Source of the DNA: Treponema sp.
GTDB taxonomy: Bacteria; Spirochaetota; Spirochaetia; Treponematales; Breznakiellaceae
Direction: 5' to 3'
NCBI GenBank assembly: GCA_031265845.1
Contig: JAISCC010000156.1
Coordinates: forward strand, 1 to 55,500
DNA length: 55,500 nucleotides
How positions within the stretch are numbered: the first letter of the stretch is position 1; each line of letters begins with the position of its first letter. The notes under the pieces were generated by a model. The model made no database searches, was not told where the DNA came from, and worked only from the letters and a program-made list of their open reading frames with translations. The translations under genes were made by a program, and so were the position numbers. Below, one piece after another: positions 1 to 7,051 of this stretch.

Positions 1-545
1 GCGTTAAGGGGCGTGTCGCGCCCGCGCCAAGGGGTCTGTCGCGTCCGCGCTGGGAAATGTGAGTGTCTGACACGGGCGCGGGTGTCTGACACCGTGTAAC
101 CCGCAGCGTATCTGACGCCAGCCCGCGAACAGAAGAGCATGGCGCGAAATCAAACTAGGGGCGTGTCGCGCCCGCGCTGGGAAATGTGAGTGTCTGACAC
201 CAGAGGTCGAGAGGTTCGGGGGCGAAGGCTGAGCGTCCATGCGGCGCAAGGATTGGAAAAGCGCCGCCAAAGCCGAAGCCCCGCCCAGAGCGCGGAATCC
301 CGTTTTCCCGCCCGCAGAGCGGGCGAGTGGGATTCGCGGGAATGGATGTGTCAGACACCCGCCCGCGCTGTAGCGCTGTGGGAAATGTGAGTGTCTGACA
401 CCAGAGGTCGAGAGGTTCGGGGGCGAAGGCTGAGCGTCCATGCGGCGCAAGGATTGGAAAAGCGCCGCCAAAGCCGCCAAAGCCGAAGCCCCGCCTGTCT
501 GTGTGGCGGACGTGTCAGGCGTTGTGTCTGACACCAGTGTTCGGT
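1..545. repeat. Palindrome-rich repeat block upstream of the DGR
   Basis: No convincing gene is visible. The palindrome GTGTCWGACAC occurs six times (63-73, 82-92, 190-200, 348-358, 391-401, 524-534). A direct repeat of about 106 bp is present at 179-285 and again at 380-495, the second copy carrying a 9-bp internal insertion. Both begin with GGGAAATGTGAGTG leading into the palindrome. A shorter GC-rich unit recurs near 1-60 and 160-180. Long open frames cross the block on both strands, but their translations are arginine/proline-rich, repeat at DNA level and have no ribosome binding site, so I treat them as spurious. The same palindrome core reappears in the array after the DGR. Confidence 0.75.
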
Positions 546-577
546 TTTGCGCTTAAATGCTAAAAAGAGGATGACCA

Positions 578-1063
578 ATGGCTTTATTAACCCAATATCG
601 CACTTTCTTTATCAGTCCTTTCGGTGAAGAGACGGTCTGCAATGAATTGAACGCCTTCTTGCGCTCGCACCGCATCGTCAATGTGGAAAAACGCCTCATA
701 GACGGCGAGCGTGGCACCGGATGGCTTTTTCTGGTTGAATTCTGCGGGGAGGAGAAGAACACGCCTGCGGGCGGCGCCCAGCGTGTGGACTACCGCGAAG
801 TGTTAAGCCCCTCTGACTACGCCTTGTTCGACAAACTCCGGGAATTGCGCAAGGAGGCGGCTGAAAAACAGGGCTTGCCGGCTTACGCGGTCTTCACGAA
901 TGAACAGCTCGCCGCGATAGTCAAGAAACAGCCTAAGTCGCCAAAAGACTTGCTGTCAATACCGGGCATTGGCGAATCCCGCGTCAAGCAATACGGCGCC
1001 CTGTTTCTCAAGGTATTCGAGCCGCTCCCCCAGGGGATCACACAGGATGAAGCGGGCGAATAA
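578..1063 (+). CDS. HRDC-domain DGR accessory protein
   Basis: A 161-aa protein. The N-terminal half (about 1-75) is unrecognised. Residues about 80-150 form an HRDC nucleic-acid-binding domain, with a YALFDKLRELRKEAAEKQGLPAY segment type, the FTNEQLAAI helix and the LLSIPGIGESRVKQYG hairpin region. HRDC proteins are known accessory factors in a subset of diversity-generating retroelements, where they stand in for the Avd subunit. It overlaps the reverse transcriptase start by 17 bp, implying translational coupling. A purine-rich AAGAGG lies upstream of the ATG. The assignment as a DGR accessory gene rests on the domain plus the adjacent DGR-type reverse transcriptase and template repeat; a direct role in mutagenic homing is inferred. 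Confidence 0.82.
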   Translation: MALLTQYRTFFISPFGEETVCNELNAFLRSHRIVNVEKRLIDGERGTGWLFLVEFCGEEKNTPAGGAQRVDYREVLSPSDYALFDKLRELRKEAAEKQGLPAYAVFTNEQLAAIVKKQPKSPKDLLSIPGIGESRVKQYGALFLKVFEPLPQGITQDEAGE

Positions 1064-2051
1064 TCTCTTTGACCAGATAACGGACTATGCCAACATCCGT
1101 TCAGCCTTTCTCAAAGCCCTGCGCGGCAACCGCGCAAGTCCAAGCGCCATTGTTTTTTGCAAAAACATTGAGCGCAGCCTTGCCACCGTCCGCGTCAAGC
1201 TGGAGACCCTCCACTGTGATTGGGGCGAGTATCACGCCTTCCAGATTAATGATCCCAAGCCGCGTGTCATAAACGTCGCGCCGTTTGAACAGAGAGTGAT
1301 GCATCATGCGATAATGAATGTCTTGGAACCGGTCTTCGAGCGTCCGATGATTTGTCACAGTTACGCCTGTCGCAAGAATAAAGGCGTCCACGCGGCGGCG
1401 CTCTACGCCTTTCACCAATGCAAACACAGCGCGTGGTTTCTTAAGCTTGATATGCGTCACTATTTCGACTCTATCGACCACGCCACGCTTAAAAATACCA
1501 TCCGAACTTTGATAAAGGATGTCAAAACGCTTGCAATGCTGGACGACTTGATTGACTCTTTTCATACGGAGCACGGCAAGGGTGTGCCGATTGGCAATTT
1601 GACGAGTCAGTTCTTTGCAAATCTGTATCTTGCGGGTATGGATCATTACATTATTGAGCGTCTGCGCCCTGCCGCGTATTGCCGGTATATGGACGACTTT
1701 GCGCTGTGGGGAGATTCGCCTGACGCATTGAAACAATGGCTCGACGCGGCGCGAACCTATGCGGCTTCGCTTGCTTTAACGGTGAAGCCGCCTATTTTGG
1801 GGCGGACGGCCCAGGGTTTGCCTTTTCTCGGCTTTCTCATCAAGGACAGGGGCGTTTTCTTGTTGCAAAAGTCCCGCAAGCGGGCGCGCGAGCGCATGGC
1901 GCAGATAAGCGCCGGACTTGCGGATGGCAGTATAAGCGAAGAGAAGGCTGCGGAACGCGCGTTAAGCGTCTTTGCGGCGATCAAGCTTGCGCGATGCGGG
2001 CGTTTTCGCCTTGGCGAAAGCGCTTCTGGGTCAAATGGGTCAAAGCTATGA
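1047..2051 (+). CDS. DGR reverse transcriptase
   Basis: A 334-aa reverse transcriptase. The fingers/palm motifs are in order: KPRVINVAPFEQRVMHHA, then LKLDMRHYFDSID (first catalytic Asp), then IGNLTSQFFANLYL, then the YMDD box, and FLGF. The IGNxxSQ form of motif 4 is the hallmark of DGR reverse transcriptases; group II intron enzymes have QGxxxSP. There is no maturase or endonuclease domain, and the length fits the DGR family. The ATG at 1047 was chosen because the domain begins there; the longer open frame upstream lies inside the HRDC gene. The product would copy the template RNA at 2183-2302 with adenine mutagenesis. A hairpin GCGCC-TTCG-GGCGC lies between the gene and the template. Confidence 0.93.
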   Translation: MKRANNLFDQITDYANIRSAFLKALRGNRASPSAIVFCKNIERSLATVRVKLETLHCDWGEYHAFQINDPKPRVINVAPFEQRVMHHAIMNVLEPVFERPMICHSYACRKNKGVHAAALYAFHQCKHSAWFLKLDMRHYFDSIDHATLKNTIRTLIKDVKTLAMLDDLIDSFHTEHGKGVPIGNLTSQFFANLYLAGMDHYIIERLRPAAYCRYMDDFALWGDSPDALKQWLDAARTYAASLALTVKPPILGRTAQGLPFLGFLIKDRGVFLLQKSRKRARERMAQISAGLADGSISEEKAAERALSVFAAIKLARCGRFRLGESASGSNGSKL

Positions 2052-2182
2052 GACGGGGAGCCTTTAGAAGGTTTCGCGGCTTCGCGGCTTCGCTTGTTCG
2101 TTGCGAGCCTTGCCCTCTTGACCTGCTCTCCGTTTCCTTATAGCATTAAGAATGTGCGCCTTCGGGCGCCGCCGCTGGCTCT

Positions 2183-2302
2183 AACCGCGTGAAACGCGGC
2201 GGGTCGTGGAACAACGATGCGCAGAACGCGCGTTCTGCCAACCGGAACAACAACACCCCATCGAACAGGAACAACAACCTTGGCTTCCGGCTGGTTCGCC
2301 CC
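2183..2302 (+). repeat. DGR template repeat (TR)
   Basis: The stretch of about 120 bp after the reverse transcriptase is packed with AAC codons. Conceptually translated (2183-2302) it reads [14 protein letters not shown], then [10 protein letters not shown], then [16 protein letters not shown] and a stop. This is the classic C-terminal ligand-binding segment of formylglycine-generating-enzyme/C-type-lectin-like DGR targets (RGGSW to GFRL), with asparagine codons at the positions diversified by A-to-N mutagenesis. There is no start codon or RBS, so it is a template and not a gene. Boundaries are approximate: without a variable repeat the ends cannot be fixed. No matching VR was found on either strand. 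Confidence 0.88.
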
Positions 2303-2359
2303 TAGCTCCGTGGAGTAGCCGCGGAACAACGCCCTCGCGCCGAGGGCAAAACATGAGTG

Positions 2360-2411
2360 GAGCCTTTCTGTTGGTACGAAATTGCAAGGAAGACCGAAAG
2401 GCTCTTTTTTT
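2360..2411 (+). terminator. Intrinsic terminator after the DGR template
   Basis: A perfect 9-bp stem, GAGCCTTTC at 2360-2368 with GAAAGGCTC at 2396-2404, is followed by seven T residues (2405-2411). The 27-nt loop is long for a terminator but the stem plus U-run is clear. It would end the HRDC-RT-TR transcript. Confidence 0.75.
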
Positions 2412-2413
2412 AA

Positions 2414-2533
2414 CGGTGCATGTCCATTTTTATCCGTAGTGTCCCCATGCGCATATGAACCAAACAGGATAATCTGATCCGGTGAAGCGAGAGACACAAT
2501 AAGCGCCGTTGCGCCTTGCCGCCGGACAAGCAA
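2414..2533 (-). pseudogene. Truncated nucleotidyltransferase (MNT-type) fragment
   Basis: The minus-strand translation contains ALIVSLASPDQIILFGSYAHGDTTDKNG, which matches the start of the minimal nucleotidyltransferase fold (IILFGSYARG-D signature, GSY/F-x-x-G). The conserved downstream metal-binding DxD and the rest of the domain are missing; the frame runs straight into the DGR terminator. It looks like a 5' gene fragment stranded between the DGR and the repeat array. No function is likely. Confidence 0.45.
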
Positions 2534-2541
2534 TCCCCGCG

Positions 2542-3345
2542 CGGTGTCAGATGCCAGACTTCACGCTCCCGGTTGACGGTTATTTCCAGCCGCTTGCGCT
2601 CTGATATGGTGTCAGACGCCAAACTTCACTTGATTGATGGTTATTCCCAGCCCTTACGCTCTGCTCGGCGGTGTCAGACGCCAGACTTCACTCCCGGTTG
2701 ACGGTTATTCCCAGCCGCTTGCGCTCTGATACGGTGTCAGACGCCAAACTTCACTCCCGGTTGACGGTTATTCCCAGCCCTTGCGCTCTGATACGGTGTC
2801 AGACGCCAGACTTCACTCTTGGTTGACGGTTATTCCCAGCCCTTACGCTCTGCTCGGCGGTGTCAGACGCCAAACTTCACTCTTGGTTGACGGTTATTCC
2901 CAGCCCTTACGCTCTGATACGGTGTCAGATGCCAGACTTCACTCTTGGTTGACGGTTATTCCCAGCCCTTACGCTCTGATACGGTGTCTGACGCCAGACT
3001 TCACTCTTGGTTGACGGTTATTCCCAGCCCTTACGCTCTGATACGGTGTCTGACGCCAAACTTCACTTGATTGATGATTATTCCCAGCCGCTTGCGCTCT
3101 GATACGGTGTCAGATGCCAGACTTCACTCCCGGTTGACGGTTATTCCCAGCCGCTTACGCTCTGATACGGTGTCAGACACCAAACTTCACGCTCCCGGTT
3201 GACGGTTATTTCCAGCTGACACCAAACTTTACTTGATTGACTTATTCCCAGCCGCTTGCGCTCTGATACGGTGGAAAACGCGGCGATGGGCGCGTTCCGT
3301 ACGCCGCCGCGTTTCCCTGCGCGGTGTCAGACACTAGACTTCACG
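2542..3345. repeat. 62-bp tandem repeat array with palindromic core
   Basis: About twelve head-to-tail units begin with GGTGTCWGACGCC-like palindromes at 2543, 2608, 2670, 2733, 2795, 2859, 2921, 2983, 3045, 3106 and 3169, then degenerate units to 3345. Spacing is 61-65 bp, mostly 62. Each unit continues CCARACTTCACT, a TTGACGGTTATTCCCAGCC segment and a GCTCTGATAC end. Copies differ by scattered substitutions (CCCGG or CTTGG; GCTTGCG or CTTACG), so the array is old enough to have diverged or is homogenised by recombination. The unit length is not a multiple of three and there are no unique spacers, so it is neither coding nor CRISPR. Confidence 0.9.
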
Positions 3346-3359
3346 CTCGATGGGCAATC

Positions 3360-3388
3360 TTGACGATTCAAAACGATACCGGTATAGT
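3360..3388 (+). promoter_or_regulatory. Sigma-70 promoter of yggT, apparently leaderless
   Basis: TTGACG (3360-3365), 17-bp spacer, TATAGT (3383-3388). The expected transcription start, 7 nt after the -10 box, falls on the A of ATG at 3395. No Shine-Dalgarno precedes that ATG. Confidence 0.7.
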
Positions 3389-3394
3389 ATGAGC

Positions 3395-3979
3395 ATGAGA
3401 GTTGTCTTTAGCATATTGGCGTCCGCCACCAGCATGTATCTTTTGCTTATCTTTGTCAGAATCATGCTTACGTGGTTTAGCGGCGTCAGGCATAGTACGC
3501 CGGTCGCGGTGTTAAACGCCATGACGGACCCGTATCTTGACTGGTTTCGCCAGATTCCCGGATTGCGCTTGGGCGGTTTTTTGGATATTTCGCCTATTGT
3601 CGCCATGTCGGTCTTGTCCATAGCAAACAGCGTCTTTGCTACAATGGCGAGTTATGGGTACATCACGACGGGTTTTGTGATCGTGTTAATTGTCAAGTCG
3701 CTTTGGTCTGCGGTTTCGTTTCTACTGGGCTTCATCGTCATTGTATTGGGGCTTAGGCTGTTCGCGTATCTCACGCGGCAAAACACGTTCAGCCCGTTCT
3801 GGAGTATTGTTGACGCCATAAGTCGGCCTGTGTTGTACCGGATAAACGCGCTCTTTTACGGCGGCAAAAGCATACAGTACAGCGTGATTATAATCACCGC
3901 ATTGGCGGTCTTTCTGGCGGCATGGATCGGCGGAGGCGTTGCGATCAACATCGCGTCATCCTTTTTGCAGAGACTGTAA
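3395..3979 (+). CDS. YggT-family membrane protein
   Basis: A 194-aa integral membrane protein with two tandem YggT-type modules: an LLLIFVRIMLTWFSGV helix pair followed by DPYLDWFRQIPGLRLGGFLDISPIVAM, and a second FLLGFIVIVLGLRLF half with FSPFWSIVDAISRPVLYRI. The repeated pattern of helix, then Asp/Arg-Pro-x-Leu and a second helix, is characteristic of the family, whose exact biochemical role is not known (linked in other bacteria to envelope and division/osmotic functions). The start at 3395 is chosen from the promoter position; ATGs at 3389 and 3350 are in frame but lie in or upstream of the promoter. recG follows 17 bp downstream. Confidence 0.85.
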   Translation: MRVVFSILASATSMYLLLIFVRIMLTWFSGVRHSTPVAVLNAMTDPYLDWFRQIPGLRLGGFLDISPIVAMSVLSIANSVFATMASYGYITTGFVIVLIVKSLWSAVSFLLGFIVIVLGLRLFAYLTRQNTFSPFWSIVDAISRPVLYRINALFYGGKSIQYSVIIITALAVFLAAWIGGGVAINIASSFLQRL

Positions 3980-3996
3980 ATCTGAATAGCTAACCT

Positions 3997-6108
3997 GTGT
4001 TTGTCAGAGAGATATGCGATCCGGTTGCGGCGCTCACGGGCGGGAAAGGTGGCGCCGCCGAAAAAGCGCTCGCCCATGTCGGGGTTACAACAATAGGCTC
4101 GTTGCTGTGCCGGTATCCGAGGGATTGGGAAGACAGGAGCCGTCTTGCGCCGCTCAAAGATTTTCGCAATGGTCAGGTATGCTCCATTGTCCGAGTCCTC
4201 GCGCACGATTGGTTTTATAGTGGCAAGACCCGCACATTAAAGATTTTTATTGAAGATGATACGGCGCGGGCGTGTCTGGTCTGTTACAACCGCCCTTTTA
4301 TGAAAAACCAGCTTGCGGTAGGGAATGACTATCTCATCTATGGTGATTTTGAGTTTAAATACGGCGAGATTCAGTCAAACGCCTTTGACTTTGAGCCGGT
4401 TCCTGCGGCGCCTGACGGCGTGGGGCGCATTGCGCCGGAGCAGGCGTTGCTAGGGCGGATACTGCCCATTTATCCGCTCACAAAAAATCTCCGCATGGCG
4501 AAGTTGCGCACTCTTGTCAGGCAGGCGCTTGACGCATACCTTCCTGTTATAGAAGATGAAATTCCCCAGAGCATACGGGAACGGTACCATCTGCTTGCAA
4601 AAGCCCGCGCCTTAAACGCCATTCATTTCCCTGAATCCATGAAGGAACTTGAAAAGGCGAAAAAGACCATCATGTATGAAGAGCTTTTTTATCTGGAAGT
4701 GATGGTCGGGAAACGGGCGCAGGCGAAACGCAGCGTTATGAGGCCGGCGCAGATGGAAATCACGCCTTGTATGACGCGACAAGAACCGCCTGACTTGCAA
4801 AACATGCTGCTGGATAGGCTGCCTTTTTCCCTGACAGAAGGACAGCGGGAAGCCGTGGCGGACATCAACAAGGATATGGACAGCCCGTACCCCATGGCGC
4901 GGCTTTTGCAGGGCGATGTCGGTTCAGGCAAGACCCTTGTCGCGTTCCTGGCCGCGCTCAAGGCCATTGAAAAGGGCGGGCAGGCGGCGATCATGGCGCC
5001 AACAGAGCTTTTGGCGCGCCAGCACGCGGAAAACGCGGCGAAACTGCTGGAGCCGTTGGGCGTCAATGTCGCCTTTCTCACTGGCAACATCAAATCCAAA
5101 GGGCGAAAACAACTGCTTAAAAACCTCGCGTCAGGCGCTATTGACGTGGCAATCGGCACTCACGCGCTTTTTTCCCGTGATGTATGGTACCGCGATCTCC
5201 GTCTCGTCATCATTGACGAACAGCACCGGTTCGGGGTCATGCAGCGGCAGGCGATCATGGCAAAGGGCGACGCTCCGGATCTGTTGATGATGAGCGCGAC
5301 TCCCATTCCAAGGACGCTGGCGATCACCGTGTTTGGGGACCTTGACGTATCGGTCATCAAAGGGTTGCCTCCGGGACGGCAGCCTATTGTCACGCATCTT
5401 GCGCGGGAGTCCAACGAGGACAAGGTGTACGAGTTTGTCCGCGCGCGGCTCAGGGCTGGCGCTCAAGCCTACTTTGTGTATCCGCTTATTGAGGAAGGGG
5501 AGTTGGACCTTAAAGACGCGGTTTCGATGGAAGAACGGCTTGCAACGGAGATATTTCCGGAATACACGATTGCCCTTGCCCATTCAAAAATGGACGAGGA
5601 GGAGAAGCGTCTGACCATGGAGTCGTTTCGCAGAGGCGACATACACATACTCGTTGCGACCAGCGTTGTGGAAGTGGGCGTTGACGTGCCGAACGCAACC
5701 TGCATGGTCATAGAACACGCCGAGCGTTTTGGGCTTTCGGCGTTGCACCAACTGCGCGGACGAGTCGGGCGGGGGACGGCCCAGTCCTACTGTTTCCTCG
5801 TGTATTCCGATAAATACACGGAAGACGCAAAAACCCGCCTCATGGTCATGCTGGAGCATTCGGATGGGTTTGTCATTGCGGAAGAAGACTTGAAATTGCG
5901 CGGGCCGGGGCAGATCAACGGCGTTGAGCAGTCGGGCTATATCAGGCTGGGGCTTGCGAATCCTGTGGAACATGCGGCGATTCTCGAAAAAGCCCGTGAG
6001 GACGCCTTTGCCATGCTGGAAGCGGATCCCGGTCTCCTTTCAAGCGATCACCGTTGCGTGGCGGACGTATTGTCACGCGCCCCGCCTTTTGGCGATGTGG
6101 GCGTGTGA
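3997..6108 (+). CDS. recG: ATP-dependent DNA helicase RecG
   Basis: A 703-aa protein, the usual length for RecG, which remodels stalled forks and Holliday junctions. An N-terminal wedge/OB region (about 50-150) is followed by a superfamily-2 motor: Walker A GDVGSGKT near residue 307, APTELLARQHAE, DEQHRFG near 405, SATPIPRTL, VATSVVEVGVDVPNA, and HQLRGRVGRG. The C-terminal EEDLKLRGPGQINGVEQSG motif is RecG-specific. The start is GTG at 3997, the only start codon compatible with the family N-terminus (VREICDPVAALTGGKGGAAEKAL). No Shine-Dalgarno is visible, so it is probably translated from the yggT transcript. Confidence 0.96.
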   Translation: MFVREICDPVAALTGGKGGAAEKALAHVGVTTIGSLLCRYPRDWEDRSRLAPLKDFRNGQVCSIVRVLAHDWFYSGKTRTLKIFIEDDTARACLVCYNRPFMKNQLAVGNDYLIYGDFEFKYGEIQSNAFDFEPVPAAPDGVGRIAPEQALLGRILPIYPLTKNLRMAKLRTLVRQALDAYLPVIEDEIPQSIRERYHLLAKARALNAIHFPESMKELEKAKKTIMYEELFYLEVMVGKRAQAKRSVMRPAQMEITPCMTRQEPPDLQNMLLDRLPFSLTEGQREAVADINKDMDSPYPMARLLQGDVGSGKTLVAFLAALKAIEKGGQAAIMAPTELLARQHAENAAKLLEPLGVNVAFLTGNIKSKGRKQLLKNLASGAIDVAIGTHALFSRDVWYRDLRLVIIDEQHRFGVMQRQAIMAKGDAPDLLMMSATPIPRTLAITVFGDLDVSVIKGLPPGRQPIVTHLARESNEDKVYEFVRARLRAGAQAYFVYPLIEEGELDLKDAVSMEERLATEIFPEYTIALAHSKMDEEEKRLTMESFRRGDIHILVATSVVEVGVDVPNATCMVIEHAERFGLSALHQLRGRVGRGTAQSYCFLVYSDKYTEDAKTRLMVMLEHSDGFVIAEEDLKLRGPGQINGVEQSGYIRLGLANPVEHAAILEKAREDAFAMLEADPGLLSSDHRCVADVLSRAPPFGDVGV

Positions 6109-6399
6109 ACTTCGGCGCGGCGTTTGCGGGCGTTACGAACTGTCCGCCCATTTTGAATAGCGAGACTGCCGGGTTACGCTGAAGCTATTCCGGTCTTTGT
6201 CTGTGTCGCCGCGCCATAATTCAAATTGTTTCCCTCTCTATGCCCCCCGTCAACCGTTCCTAACAGCGCCAAAATCCTTGAGATTGTACACAGCGCCTGG
6301 TGTCTATGGCGATACGCTGAAAATAGATTATTCGCTATTCGCAGCGGGGTTTGGCGCTCCGCGCTAAAGAACGTCCGTTCAGGGCGCGAAGGCTCATGG
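6109..6399. other. Intergenic region without a recognisable gene
   Basis: No supported CDS. There is a GC-rich tract after recG and, near 6330-6370, a segment (GCTATTCGCAGCGGGGTTTGG type) resembling the palindromic region at 43975-44020, which suggests a dispersed repeat. Confidence 0.4.
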
Positions 6400-6758
6400 T
6401 ATATGCTTATGCATTTTATTGTATTCGTTATTCTGCTGACGAATAACGCCGCCAACATTGCGGTAATAAACTATATAATTATATTCATTACTGTCTTATA
6501 ATCAATTATTACCCATCTAAATACAAATATCCCCGGCAGCGACATGGCGATAGAAACCGATATTTTCCCTATTTTGTCAAAGAACACAATGGTTTTAGAT
6601 TTCCGGCTCTGAAGCGATAGCCAGTCTTGCCCCCGCGTTTGACGCGCATTTCAGCTTCCTTGCCAAATGACCGTCAGCCACATCGGATATTATTATGAAA
6701 GGCAAAACAAGCGACATTCTTGTCAATGATAAAATAGCGGGATATTTTTTCTAAACAT
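6400..6758 (-). pseudogene. Decayed CDP-alcohol phosphatidyltransferase gene
   Basis: Minus-strand fragments in several frames form a broken phospholipid-synthase gene. An ATG at 6758 starts MFRKNIPLFYH and hits a stop. A fragment at 6595-6717 reads LVLPFIIISDVADGHLARKL followed by KCASNAGARLAIASE, which carries most of the CDP-alcohol phosphatidyltransferase signature DxxDGxxAR-x8-GxxxD-x3-D, with the last two Asp replaced by Ala and Glu. A further fragment, FFDKIGKISVSIAMSLPGIFVF, resembles the family's lysine-glycine-lysine loop and following helix, and IITAMLAALFVSRITNTIK the terminal helix. Internal helices are deleted and at least two stops interrupt it. Confidence 0.6.
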
Positions 6759-6904
6759 TTTCACCACAGCCGCCCATTGTATTGTGTGTTGCATTTATTA
6801 TCAAGGTAAATTTGCGCCGCAATGGACGTTGCGGTTTGCGAACCTATGGTTCGGCTTTCGGACGGTTGGAAAGTCCTGGCGCCGCCGGTTGTGCGCGTCC
6901 GGCT

Positions 6905-6939
6905 ATAAAAAAAGCGGATCGTCTTGTGGACGATCCGCT
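6905..6939 (-). terminator. Terminator of lipoprotein locus A
   Basis: On the minus strand, AGCGGATCGTC (6929-6939) pairs with GACGATCCGCT (6913-6923), a perfect 11-bp stem followed by a U-run. The same element, with flanking sequence, occurs after paralogous locus B (14587-14623). A second hairpin, GCGGGTTTGC with GCAAACCCGC near 6942-6970, follows on the plus strand and ends in a T-rich run. Confidence 0.8.
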
Positions 6940-7051
6940 GCGCGGGTTTGCAAGGGGCGCAAACCCGCTTTTGATTTTTACTTGGGTTTATGTTCTTTTA
7001 ACTATAGGAGGCTTCGCAAACGTTCAATACGCATTATCCCGCCGCACACGA

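Noticed and set aside
4-534. Long minus-strand coding frame over the 5' repeat block
   Set aside because: The translation merely repeats the DNA repeats, is compositionally extreme, and has no ribosome site or relatives.
1101-1736. Minus-strand gene opposite the reverse transcriptase
   Set aside because: It is an antisense shadow of a well-supported RT gene with no own motifs.
2542-3345. CRISPR array
   Set aside because: The whole 62-bp unit repeats; there are no unique spacers and no cas genes in the window.
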